Counted from the stretch's first letter, positions 17,545 through 25,810 are shown. The stretch is DNA of 29,590 nt from an uncultured Dorea sp. (GCA_910579015.1 CAJTRO010000043.1:1-29590); one strand, 5' to 3'. Numbers and translations: made by a program. The notes: a model not told the origin generated them from the letters alone.

Positions 17545-17772
17545 ATGTCCTTCTGGGCGGACAAATATATAGATAATACAAATAAATACTGCCTGCTTAT
17601 AGAAAATGTGCAAACAATACAAAAATTAAAAAGTGGATTGTCGAATCTAGACGATGCAAAGAAAAAACAAAAATATTATAATTTCAATGTGAAAAATTGT
17701 GGAACAACGGCAAGGTATTTACTGACAGAGTTTTTATTAGATAAAAGAGGATTTGGCTATGAGTTATATTGA
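17545..17772 (+). pseudogene. AT-rich ORF remnant upstream of the ABC importer
   Basis: An open frame from ATG 17545 to the stop at 17772 reads like real protein, with KQKYYNFNVKNCGTTARYLL near its end. It has no ribosome binding site, and its frame is open upstream through the gyrA terminator. It runs 14 bp into the ABC ATPase gene. The NC-x-TA-x-x-LL pattern resembles the C-terminal Cys motif of permuted papain-like folds, but that is only a resemblance. I read it as the 3' relic of a longer gene; a short real gene is the alternative. Confidence 0.35.
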
Positions 17773-18541
17773 AATCAGGGATCTATCATTTTCTTATGCG
17801 GATGACGAAAGGCTGATTTTAAAGGATATCAGCCTTGAAGTGGAAAAGGGTGAATTTGTGTGCCTTCTAGGGCAGTCGGGGTGCGGGAAAAGTACATTTT
17901 TACGTCTCCTGGCGGGACTGGAGAAGTCGACAAAAGGAGAACTTCGAGTAGATGGAGAAACGGTTACAAAAGCAAGCTTAAACAGAGGGGTGGTTTTTCA
18001 GGATTATGGACTGTTTCCTTGGATGACTGCCGGGGAAAATATTCTGCTGGCCCTGACACAGAAATTTCCCAGGAAGGATAAGAAGGAGCTGAAGGAAACT
18101 GCTGTCCGGATGCTTCAGGCGGTCGGTCTGGACGAAAATATTTATAAAAAATATCCGAAGGCCCTGTCAGGAGGCATGAAGCAGAGATGTGCCATAGCCA
18201 GGGCGTTTGGCATAGACCCGCCGGTTCTTTTAATGGACGAACCCTTTGGCGCACTTGATGCGGTCACCAGGGCGAAGCTTCAGGATTTGCTGCTTGAGCT
18301 TTGGTCAAAGGATAAGGAAAAGAAAACTGTATTTTTTGTCACCCATGATGTGGATGAGGCAATACTTCTTGCAAACCGTATCTGCGTCCTGGGACAGTCG
18401 CCTAGTAATATTATATATGAATGTAAGATCCCTGACGAAAGCCGTCCTACAAGGGATACACAGTTTGAGGATGTAAAGGTCTTAAAGCTTCGTAATGAGC
18501 TGATAGGAAATATTAACAGGGATGTGAAATCTCACATATGA
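17759..18541 (+). CDS. ABC importer ATP-binding protein (taurine/sulfonate/nitrate type)
   Basis: This is the cytoplasmic ATPase of a TauB/SsuB-type importer. The 260-residue protein has Walker A GQSGCGKST, Q-loop VVFQDYGLFPW, signature LSGGMKQR, Walker B VLLMDEPFGALD and the switch His in VTHDVDEA. The ATG at 17759 follows AGAGGA; a TTG six bases earlier is less likely. It is the first gene of a block holding its lipoprotein and permease partners. The family includes taurine, alkanesulfonate, nitrate, pyrimidine-precursor and aromatic-acid importers, so the substrate is open. Confidence 0.93.
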   Translation: MSYIEIRDLSFSYADDERLILKDISLEVEKGEFVCLLGQSGCGKSTFLRLLAGLEKSTKGELRVDGETVTKASLNRGVVFQDYGLFPWMTAGENILLALTQKFPRKDKKELKETAVRMLQAVGLDENIYKKYPKALSGGMKQRCAIARAFGIDPPVLLMDEPFGALDAVTRAKLQDLLLELWSKDKEKKTVFFVTHDVDEAILLANRICVLGQSPSNIIYECKIPDESRPTRDTQFEDVKVLKLRNELIGNINRDVKSHI

Positions 18542-18617
18542 CAGGGTTATTGATATAACAGGGCAATTATAGACACAGGTCTATTTGCAAATAAATGTTA
18601 AAAGGAGAATCAGTGTT

Positions 18618-19748
18618 ATGAAAAAAAGAGTATTATCATTACTTATTGTCATGATGATGACATTCAGCCTTGCTGCATGCGGTGGTTCACCAGCAGACGA
18701 TGCAGCCGAAGATAACGGCGCAGAAACAAAAGAAGAGCTGACGTCTGAAGAAAAAGGAGAAACAGCCGGGGAGAAGCCGGAGGTGTCCGAAATCCACTGG
18801 GCGCGTGCCAACAGCGGCAATATACTGGTAACGCTTGCAAGAGAGAAAGGCTATTTTGACGAAGTAGGACTTACAGTTATTGAGGATCCGATGGCTTCAT
18901 CCTCTGACGCTCTGACAGCGCTTGAAACAGGTGCAGTAGATGTTACCTCCAATCAGGGAACGAATAACCCGTTACAGTTTATCAGTACAGGCTCTGACTT
19001 TACGATTGTAGGCGGATACATGTTAAAGGGAATGTATCTGGTGGCCAAGGCAGGAACAGGTTTTAACGATGTGAAAGATTTTGTCGGGAAGAAGATTGCG
19101 TATGCAGGGGTACATCCGGTAGTTGGAATGGCTATGCTGGATGCGGATATTGACCCCACGGATGAGAAAAATGTGGAATGGCTTACATATTCTACCAACA
19201 GCGACCGTCTGGCGGCAGTAGCGGCAGGAGAAGCAGATTATGCAGTATTGAGCGGCGATCAGTTATTTGCAGTTGGAAATAACCCGGATCTGGAAATTAC
19301 ATGCTGGCTTGATGATTTGGTACCTAATTATGGATGCTGCCGTATGAATATGAAAACAGAATTTGTAGAGAAAAATCCTGTAACAGTAAAGCTTCTTTTG
19401 AAATGCCTTATCCGCGCGGAGCAGTATTACCGGGCGAATACAGAGGAGTGTGTTTCCATTCTTGCAAAGGATATAGATGCTGATGAGGATTATGTTGCGG
19501 CTTATCTCTTAAATGAAAATTATATTTCCAGCGTTGATCCCTGTAAGCAGGCCATCGTTAAGACATGGGACGGCATGATTAAAATGGGCTTCATTGATGA
19601 GGCAGATATAGAAAATATAAATATTGAGGATCACATCAATACAGAGCTATACAAAGAGGCATTAGACGAGTGTGTCGAAGAATATCACGACGAGGATCCG
19701 GAATTTTATGACGGACGTGTGGAGTTCTTTGAGGCAAACAATCAATAA
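18618..19748 (+). CDS. ABC importer substrate-binding lipoprotein (NMT1/TauA/SsuA-like)
   Basis: The 376-residue protein has a lipoprotein signal peptide: MKKRVLSLLIVMMM with the lipobox LAAC (Cys21). A Glu/Asp-rich linker (about 25-57) leads to the ligand-binding domain. SEIHWARANSGNILVTLAREKGYFDEVGL, with its pattern of strand then helix before a 'GYFDEVGL' turn, is the NMT1/THI5-like start, followed by ETGAVDVTSNQG. Ligand is not deducible. The ATG at 18618 has AAAGGAG upstream. A terminator-like hairpin follows, which would let this gene be expressed above the permease gene. Confidence 0.9.
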   Translation: MKKRVLSLLIVMMMTFSLAACGGSPADDAAEDNGAETKEELTSEEKGETAGEKPEVSEIHWARANSGNILVTLAREKGYFDEVGLTVIEDPMASSSDALTALETGAVDVTSNQGTNNPLQFISTGSDFTIVGGYMLKGMYLVAKAGTGFNDVKDFVGKKIAYAGVHPVVGMAMLDADIDPTDEKNVEWLTYSTNSDRLAAVAAGEADYAVLSGDQLFAVGNNPDLEITCWLDDLVPNYGCCRMNMKTEFVEKNPVTVKLLLKCLIRAEQYYRANTEECVSILAKDIDADEDYVAAYLLNENYISSVDPCKQAIVKTWDGMIKMGFIDEADIENINIEDHINTELYKEALDECVEEYHDEDPEFYDGRVEFFEANNQ

Positions 19749-19761
19749 GAACAATATGAAT

Positions 19762-19801
19762 AAAACTCAGTTTTCCGGTGAAGCCGGCAGACTGAGTTTT
19801 T
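19762..19801 (+). terminator. hairpin between binding-protein and permease genes
   Basis: AAAACTCAGT (19762-19771) pairs perfectly with ACTGAGTTTT (19791-19800), with an inner CCGG/CCGG, and ends in a T-run. It resembles an intrinsic terminator inside the transport operon, probably partial, or a 3' end that protects the upstream message. Confidence 0.65.
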
Positions 19802-19825
19802 GAGAAATTACGGCGGAGGATTTCC

Positions 19826-20587
19826 ATGAGTAAAATAATTAAATTTGTAAAAACCTACTGGATTACCATCTGCATCTACATTGCAATGTTTTTTGGATAT
19901 AAGTATATTGCGGATAACAAATTGTTTGGCGGCTTCCTGTTTCCCTCGGTGGAGAAAATAGGAGCTTCGTTTAAAGATAATGCAGGAACATTGTTTATGA
20001 ATATGCTTTATTCCTTTCAATTGATGATTCCTTCGATTTTTATTGCGGCAGTAATAGCCATTGGCTTAGGCACGCTTTTGGGTATGCATACACGCGTCAG
20101 AAAGGTGCTTCATCCGGTCATTTATTCAGTGAGCGTGATACCGTCTATTCTGATGTCGCCCTTTGCGTTGCTTCTGGCGCCTAATTTCAGGGCCGCGTCC
20201 ATGTTTCTTGTTGTATATAATACCATATGGGCGACGCTGTTTGCCACAATTAATGGAATTATGACGATTGACAAAAGGTATCTTGACAATGCGGCGACCC
20301 TGGAGCTTAATCCTTTAAATAAATTATTCAAGGTTATTATGCCGGCGGCCTCCCCCTCGATATTGTCGGGCTTTGTTACTTCTCTTAGGGGTTCATTTGT
20401 TGTACTTGTTTATGCGGAGATGTACGGCGCAAAATACGGTATGGGCTTCTATGTCAAGAAATATGCGGAATATGGCCTGTACAGCGAAGCGTGGAGCGGA
20501 TTTGTTTTTATGGTCATTGTTCTTGTCATTGTAATGCAGATTTTTGAGAGAATAAAGAATTATATGCTGAAATGGACGATTAACTGA
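19826..20587 (+). CDS. ABC importer permease (TauC/SsuC-like)
   Basis: This 253-residue integral membrane protein forms the translocation pore as a likely homodimer. About six hydrophobic segments are visible. The coupling-helix (EAA-like) loop reads AATLELNPLNKLFKVIMPAA, with the usual Gly replaced by Asn. The ATG at 19826 follows GGAGGA. It completes the importer with the ATPase and lipoprotein upstream. It precedes the enolase-superfamily gene by 27 bp, which ties import to that enzyme. Confidence 0.92.
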   Translation: MSKIIKFVKTYWITICIYIAMFFGYKYIADNKLFGGFLFPSVEKIGASFKDNAGTLFMNMLYSFQLMIPSIFIAAVIAIGLGTLLGMHTRVRKVLHPVIYSVSVIPSILMSPFALLLAPNFRAASMFLVVYNTIWATLFATINGIMTIDKRYLDNAATLELNPLNKLFKVIMPAASPSILSGFVTSLRGSFVVLVYAEMYGAKYGMGFYVKKYAEYGLYSEAWSGFVFMVIVLVIVMQIFERIKNYMLKWTIN

Positions 20588-20614
20588 GTATAAAGAGACT
20601 GGAGAATAGGAAAG

Positions 20615-21796
20615 ATGAAAATAACAAAAATAGATGTAATGTTAGTGGACGCAAAGCCAAAGGATAACCCAGGGTGGACTCCGGTTGTGTGCCGGATCTA
20701 TACGGACGAGGGAATCTACGGCGACGGAGAAGCAGCTATGGCATATGGAAGCGGCTCCACAGGCGCGTATGGTGCGCTTCAGGATTTTGCAAAAAAAATT
20801 ATCGGGATGGACCCCCTTGACAATGAGGTTATCTGGGAATTTTTATATAAATCCACATTTTGGTGCCAGAATGGAGGTCCTGTCGTATTTTCTGCAATGT
20901 CGGCGATAGATGTGGCGCTTTGGGATATTAAAGGAAAGTATTTCAATGTTCCGCTTTACCGGCTGCTTGGAGGAAAGATGCGTGACAAGCTGCGGTGTTA
21001 TGCGAGCCAGCTTCAATTTGGCTGGGGAGAGAAGAAAACCCCGGCTCTTAGCATTGAGGACTATGTGGAAAATGCGAAAAAAGCAGTGGCGGAGGGATAT
21101 GACGCGGTTAAGATCGACTTCTTTACCTTTTCGCCGGAAGGAAGAAGGTTCAACAGTGAAGATACAACAAGACTTCTCCCACCCAAATATGTAAATATGG
21201 TTGTGGACAGAGTGGCAGCAGTAAGGGAAGCGGTAGGTCCGGATGTGGATATTATTATGGAAAATCATTCTTATATCGACGCCCAGGGAGCAATTCAGCT
21301 GGGCGAACGGGTGAAACCCTATGGCATTTTCTGTTATGAGGAGCCGTGCACGCCGAGCCCCAAGGTAAATAAGTTTGTCTGTGACAAGTTGGATATGCCT
21401 ATTGCGCAGGGTGAGCGCATCTATACAAGATGGCAGTACGCGCAGTATTTCGAGGATAATTCTATTCAGATGATTCAGCCTGATATCGGAAACTGCGGCG
21501 GTATTACAGAGACGAAGAAGGTATGCGATCTTGCACACATTTATGACGTGGGCGTACAGATTCATGTGTGCTCCAGCCCGCTTTTAACAGCAGCCTCGCT
21601 CCATCTGGAATCGTCAATACCCAATTTCACGATCCACGAGCATCATGTATATAACCGGTATGAATATAACAGGCGGCTTTGCAAATATGACTATCAGCCG
21701 GTAAACGGCTATATGACGGTTCCGGATCTTCCGGGAATCGGAAACGAATTCAGTGATTATGTGTTTGAGGTCAGTCAACGTGTAACAATTGAATAG
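20615..21796 (+). CDS. enolase-superfamily enzyme, galactonate dehydratase-like
   Basis: This 393-residue protein belongs to the mandelate racemase/muconate lactonizing group, which abstracts the alpha proton of a carboxylate bound to Mg2+. Visible are the capping N-domain, the barrel signature AIDVALWDIKGK (98-108), Lys166-x-Asp168, candidate metal ligands Glu216 (in IMENH), Glu242 (YEEP) and Glu267 (GER), and a dyad Asp290 (QPDIGNCGG) with His317 (QIHVCSSP). His218 after Glu216-Asn is placed like the general-acid His of D-galactonate dehydratase (DFH). Acid-sugar dehydration is the best guess. The first metal ligand is Glu rather than the more common Asp. The gene lies directly after the importer. 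Confidence 0.87.
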   Translation: MKITKIDVMLVDAKPKDNPGWTPVVCRIYTDEGIYGDGEAAMAYGSGSTGAYGALQDFAKKIIGMDPLDNEVIWEFLYKSTFWCQNGGPVVFSAMSAIDVALWDIKGKYFNVPLYRLLGGKMRDKLRCYASQLQFGWGEKKTPALSIEDYVENAKKAVAEGYDAVKIDFFTFSPEGRRFNSEDTTRLLPPKYVNMVVDRVAAVREAVGPDVDIIMENHSYIDAQGAIQLGERVKPYGIFCYEEPCTPSPKVNKFVCDKLDMPIAQGERIYTRWQYAQYFEDNSIQMIQPDIGNCGGITETKKVCDLAHIYDVGVQIHVCSSPLLTAASLHLESSIPNFTIHEHHVYNRYEYNRRLCKYDYQPVNGYMTVPDLPGIGNEFSDYVFEVSQRVTIE

Positions 21797-21807
21797 GCAT
21801 GGATATA

Positions 21808-21839
21808 TTTATAGGTAAAGACTATAAATAAGCTTTTTT
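21808..21839 (+). terminator. weak terminator after the enolase-superfamily gene
   Basis: TTTATAG (21808-21814) and CTATAAA (21822-21828) form an AT-rich stem, followed 4 bases later by TTTTTT. It is weak and may leak into the regulator genes. Confidence 0.4.
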
Positions 21840-21855
21840 GTACTCACTTTTCTAT

Positions 21856-21886
21856 TTGACAGATACGGTATTTTAAGAAATAATAT
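21856..21886 (+). promoter_or_regulatory. candidate promoter of the two regulator genes
   Basis: A perfect TTGACA lies at 21856-21861. Downstream, AATAAT (17 bp spacing) or TAATAT (19 bp) can serve as the -10. It suggests the regulators have their own transcript. Confidence 0.5.
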
Positions 21887-21906
21887 CCATAATTGGAGTG
21901 ATGGAT

Positions 21907-23025
21907 ATGTATAATATTGATGTCTGTTATAAGTTTATATTCGGATCCATGTTTGAAGAAATGGTTTTGGAAAACATCGCGCGGAAGGTGCATGAGTATT
22001 CAAAAGCAGGCATATTTTTCGTGTCATGCTCCGGGGAAATCCTGGCCTTTTCCTGTGAAGAGGAGGAAAGAAAGCTGTATTCCTTAAAAAATGGCTGTCT
22101 TACATTAGAGGATTATGAGAGATTTTTTGATGAGGTATCCTTAAGTAAGAACCAGATACTGGTATTTCCGGTACACTGCTTAGAGACGGAGGCGGGATAT
22201 GTTGTCCTGACCGGCATTGATACGGAACAGTTGGAATTTTTCCGGGAGCTGGGAAAAATCCTCGTTCATATAAGCCGGAAGTTTTTCGAAGAAAGGGAAA
22301 AGAGCAGTTTCTTTCATCTGCCCCTAAAGGAGCAGGTCATATGCAGAACGATTTTTGAGAAAAATAAAGGCTCTTATATCCCGCCGAATATTTTAGAGGG
22401 AGACTATATAATTGTTGTAGTTCCCAAAAAGGATGTTATTCAGAAAATTGATTATCCGAAAATAAACAGGATATGGGAATTTTTATACATATATGAGGAA
22501 GAAGCGTATATTACGGCAGTTCTTTATAAGTTAGATGGGAAAAAAGCGCAGGAAATATACGAAAGAATAAGTAGAACAAACCTGGAATGCTGTATAAGCG
22601 GGATGTTTGGAGATTTAGATATATGCAGGGCAAAGCAGGATTTTCTTAAGCGGATTATGTCTATGGGACAGCAGGAAAATATGGGAATGAAACGGGAAAA
22701 GGACTGGTATATGGAAGGACTTTTTGCATATACCAGCCCTCTGATCAAGGATGCTGGATTAAAGGATTATTCCATTTCACGCCTCATAGAAGAAGATAAC
22801 AAGAATAACACGGAATTTTATCATACATTAAAAATGTACTTATTATGCGGAAATAATATTACAATGGCGGCGGAAAAGTTGTACATTCACAGGAATACAA
22901 TGGTGTACAGGCTGAAACGGATCAGGTCGTGTATAGGCCTGGATTTTAATGATGATAATATTTCGAGGGGATTGCTGGCATATATGATGATTTATGATGC
23001 CACAGAGGGGCAGGGAAATAAATAA
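21907..23025 (+). CDS. PucR-type transcriptional regulator
   Basis: This 372-residue protein ends in a PucR/CdaR-type helix-turn-helix: NNITMAAEKLYIHRNTMVYR then LKRIRSCIGLDF (about 316-348), with the conserved IHRNT-x-x-x-R core. The N-terminal region has no obvious domain name; it has scattered Cys and hydrophobic strands and probably senses a ligand. PucR-family proteins commonly control purine, sugar-acid or amino-acid catabolism. The ATG at 21907 is chosen because GGAG stands 8 bases before it; ATG 21901 is too close. Its stop overlaps the next start in TAATG. It likely regulates the importer and dehydratase genes. Confidence 0.85.
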   Translation: MYNIDVCYKFIFGSMFEEMVLENIARKVHEYSKAGIFFVSCSGEILAFSCEEEERKLYSLKNGCLTLEDYERFFDEVSLSKNQILVFPVHCLETEAGYVVLTGIDTEQLEFFRELGKILVHISRKFFEEREKSSFFHLPLKEQVICRTIFEKNKGSYIPPNILEGDYIIVVVPKKDVIQKIDYPKINRIWEFLYIYEEEAYITAVLYKLDGKKAQEIYERISRTNLECCISGMFGDLDICRAKQDFLKRIMSMGQQENMGMKREKDWYMEGLFAYTSPLIKDAGLKDYSISRLIEEDNKNNTEFYHTLKMYLLCGNNITMAAEKLYIHRNTMVYRLKRIRSCIGLDFNDDNISRGLLAYMMIYDATEGQGNK

Positions 23026-25217
23026 TGAAATTGATACAGAATCTGCCGGAAATATTTGAAGAATTTGGAGAAAAGAGAAGGCAGGCTTTTTTGGAAATTA
23101 AGGAATATAAGGACAAGGGGATTCCTGTGGTGGGGATGTATTGTGCTTATTTTCCTACGGAGCTGGCAATGGCAGTGGGGGCGGTTCCGGTAGGATTATG
23201 CTCCTTTGCGAATGAAACGGTTCCGCCGGCAGAGCGTGAGCTGCCCAAAAGCATGTGTCCTCTGGTAAAGTCCAGCTATGGCTTTGCTGTGGAGGATAAA
23301 TGCCCCTTCTTTCATTTCGCGGATTTGGTAATCGGGGAAACAACATGTGACGGAAAGAAAAAGATGTATGAGCTGATGGCAGAATTTAAGCCGGTTTTCG
23401 TGATGCATCTGCCAAACAGCCAGACCGGCAGGGGGATAGAATTCTGGAGGCAGGAGATCATACGTACAAAGGAGTATTTTGAAGAATTTTTCCATGTTGT
23501 CATTACAGATGACATGATCCGTGAGGCTGTGCGCATCAGCAATGAAATCCGGTCGTCTTTAAAGAAGCTGTATGAGGTTATGAAGCTAAACCCGGCGCCG
23601 GTGCTGGGGGGTGACATACAAAAGATTATTACAGGCTCCAAATACCGCTTTGATTTTCAGACAACGCCGGAGGTTGTGGACGCAGTTACAGCAAAAATTC
23701 TGGATGAGTATAACAAAGGGAAAATGCTTGAATACAGGCCAAGAATACTCGTAACAGGCTGTCCTATCGGCGGGGACAGTATGAAAATCATCCATGAGAT
23801 TGAGAACAACGGCGGAGTTGTGGTTGCGGTAGAAAATTGCAGCGGAGTAAAGACTTTGGACCAGATGGTAGATGAAGGGAAAGAGGACATATACGGCGCT
23901 ATTGCCAGGCGTTATCTGTCAACAGGATGCTCTATTATGACTCCAAATGACAATCGTATTGAACTATTGGGAAGAATTATTGACGAATATCAGGTAGACG
24001 GCGTTGTGGAGATGATTCTTACAGGATGCCACGCAACTGGCGCGGAGTCTATTTATATCCGTAAATTTGTAAACAAGGAAAAGGGGCTGCCCTATATAGC
24101 TATTGATACAGATTATTCTTTGGCAGACAGAGGCCAGATTGCTACAAGGCTGTCTGCTTTTCTTGAAATGATACAGGTACAGGGCGACGAGCTGGATATA
24201 AACTACTGTTATAAAATCGTATTATCAGGACTCACCAGAGGAGATTCTATGAATCAGATCATGAAAAGAGTCCAGGAATATACGAAGATTCCTGTCTGTA
24301 TTTATGACCAGGAGGGCAGAAAAATACCGGATAATTTTCGTGTGAGCGAGGCAGATATAGAACCGGAAAAGATAATAGAAAGAACACTTCACAAGAACCG
24401 GGGAAAGGTTACGGCGGTTATTCCTCCAGGAAAGAATCGGATAAAGGTATTAGAGCTGGTGGACATTCTTGCGAAAAGCTATGAGCTCAGTGAAAAATCC
24501 TATGATGAACAGCTGCTTAAGGCACAGCAGGAGACTCCTGATTTCCTGTGGGTTTTATCTGAAAATACACAGGCACTGAAAATGATATATGAAAGAGCTT
24601 TGGGCGCCACAGAGGAAATGCCACGTCTGGCATGGCAGGATGATAATAGTATTTTTGTGTCATGTGTGAAGGGAAAGGAAGGCAGGGAAAGATTCATTCA
24701 GTTATGTGAAAAGTATAGGGAAGAAATAAATGAATATCTTTTAATAGGAAATGGTTTTCAGGAAATATGGCAAAAAGAAAAAAATAAGGCTATGCAACAT
24801 CATATTCTGGAAATTATTAAGAGAGAAAAAAGAAGAAAGAAGATATATCTGACTGAAAACTATTACTATGAGCTTGCAGTCGTCTATATAAGCAGGATGA
24901 CAGAAAAGGGTATCTGTTATCAGAACGATTTAGAATGTATCAAAAGGGAGGATAAAGAAAAAGGGAAAAATCTGTATGAAACATTGTTCTGGTATCTTAA
25001 GATGAAACGGAATATTTCCCAGACTGCGGCATGCTTGAAAATTCACCGCAATACGCTGCTGCCCCGTATCGCGCGGATTAATGAGTTGATAGCTCTGGAT
25101 GAAAAAGACGGGGCAGAGTGCGAAAAGCTTTTTCTTACAATGGAGGTGGAGCGGCTTGAGCATACGGAGATGGAGTACACAAGATGTTGCGCACCTGATG
25201 GGTCTATCGGGAAATAG
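23025..25217 (+). CDS. fusion of a 2-hydroxyacyl-CoA dehydratase/double-cubane-type Fe-S domain with a PucR-like regulator
   Basis: Residues 1-385 match the HgdB/FldB/YjiM (double-cubane cluster protein) family. The signature runs SMCPLVKSSYG (Cys78), CPFFHFADLVIGETTCDGKK (Cys93, Cys108), VTGCPIGG (Cys246), ENCSG (Cys272) and LTGCHATGAE (Cys335); these Cys are candidate Fe-S ligands. About 385-730 is a different protein: an uncharacterised sensor-like region and, at about 663-690, a PucR-like helix-turn-helix (NISQTAACLKIHRNTLLPRI) matching the neighbour's IHRNT core. No dehydratase activator ATPase and no second dehydratase subunit is encoded in the window. The start overlaps the upstream stop by one base. 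The architecture suggests a cluster- or redox-responsive regulator; retained enzyme activity cannot be excluded. Confidence 0.85.
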   Translation: MKLIQNLPEIFEEFGEKRRQAFLEIKEYKDKGIPVVGMYCAYFPTELAMAVGAVPVGLCSFANETVPPAERELPKSMCPLVKSSYGFAVEDKCPFFHFADLVIGETTCDGKKKMYELMAEFKPVFVMHLPNSQTGRGIEFWRQEIIRTKEYFEEFFHVVITDDMIREAVRISNEIRSSLKKLYEVMKLNPAPVLGGDIQKIITGSKYRFDFQTTPEVVDAVTAKILDEYNKGKMLEYRPRILVTGCPIGGDSMKIIHEIENNGGVVVAVENCSGVKTLDQMVDEGKEDIYGAIARRYLSTGCSIMTPNDNRIELLGRIIDEYQVDGVVEMILTGCHATGAESIYIRKFVNKEKGLPYIAIDTDYSLADRGQIATRLSAFLEMIQVQGDELDINYCYKIVLSGLTRGDSMNQIMKRVQEYTKIPVCIYDQEGRKIPDNFRVSEADIEPEKIIERTLHKNRGKVTAVIPPGKNRIKVLELVDILAKSYELSEKSYDEQLLKAQQETPDFLWVLSENTQALKMIYERALGATEEMPRLAWQDDNSIFVSCVKGKEGRERFIQLCEKYREEINEYLLIGNGFQEIWQKEKNKAMQHHILEIIKREKRRKKIYLTENYYYELAVVYISRMTEKGICYQNDLECIKREDKEKGKNLYETLFWYLKMKRNISQTAACLKIHRNTLLPRIARINELIALDEKDGAECEKLFLTMEVERLEHTEMEYTRCCAPDGSIGK

Positions 25218-25232
25218 ATAGTTCCAAACAGG

Positions 25233-25262
25233 GCAGGTATGACTCGTGCGAATCATACCTGT
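25233..25262. terminator. hairpin between convergent genes
   Basis: GCAGGTATGA and TCATACCTGT form a stem of about 10 pairs with an inner TCG/CGA. There is no T-run on either strand, so it may be a factor-assisted terminator or a message-end stabiliser. Confidence 0.45.
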
Positions 25263-25273
25263 CACTAACGCGC

Positions 25274-25729
25274 TCACGCTTCGTTTTTCTCAAGTTCCCG
25301 CAGAATGATCTCAGCTGTTTTTTCTACTGTATCGGATACAAATTGCGTACATTTTGCCTTCCTCTCAGAAGAATCCTTCTCCATCCCTCTTGTAAGTACA
25401 CGACAGCATGTCCCGCCACAGGTCTCTTTAAAGTAGTCGTGAAGCTCGTTCGTCAGCTCAAAGCATCTTCCTATCTTAGGATCTCCGGGAGTCTTACGGC
25501 CGAAGAAATAGCCGATACACATGGCTGCTCCTGCAAGCGCCCCGCAGATACATCCGCCTCCGCCAAGCCCCCACGGAAATCCGGAGCTCATGGCGATCGC
25601 GTCGTCTGACATGTCAAGTTCAAAATGTTTACGGATTGCGTAGATTACGGATTCGGAACAGGCAAACCCCTGATGGAAGATATCTACGGCATCCTTTTTC
25701 AACAGTTCCATATCAATAGTTGTTGTCAT
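25274..25729 (-). CDS. C_GCAxxG_C_C family Cys-rich protein
   Basis: This 151-residue protein belongs to the C_GCAxxG_C_C family, common in anaerobes. Cys24 (GFACSESV), Cys60 and Cys62 (GGGGCICGALAGA), Cys71, Cys89 and Cys104/108/109 follow the family pattern and suggest a redox or metal-binding role. Some members are encoded near molybdenum, selenium or anaerobic respiration genes, but no such partner is here. No signal peptide or membrane helix is obvious apart from a hydrophobic GALAGAAMCIGYFFG stretch. The ATG at 25729 follows AGGAGG. The gene runs against its neighbours. Confidence 0.88.
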   Translation of the reverse strand: MTTTIDMELLKKDAVDIFHQGFACSESVIYAIRKHFELDMSDDAIAMSSGFPWGLGGGGCICGALAGAAMCIGYFFGRKTPGDPKIGRCFELTNELHDYFKETCGGTCCRVLTRGMEKDSSERKAKCTQFVSDTVEKTAEIILRELEKNEA

Positions 25730-25748
25730 TTAGAAAACCTCCTGATTC

Positions 25749-25770
25749 ATTATAATCTATGTATATACAT
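25749..25770 (-). promoter_or_regulatory. candidate -10 and palindrome upstream of the Cys-rich gene
   Basis: On the minus strand TATAAT lies at 25749-25754, and the perfect palindrome ATGTATATACAT spans 25759-25770 in the -35 to -10 spacer region. No good -35 is visible, so an activator or repressor site is possible. Confidence 0.35.
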
Positions 25771-25810
25771 TGTATCCCAGTATGGAAAGATTTGAAAGTG
25801 TTTTTTGATT

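Noticed and set aside
20843..21565. 240-residue open frame on the minus strand inside the enolase-superfamily gene
   Set aside because: It is antisense to a gene with clear family motifs, and the translation shows no recognisable domain.
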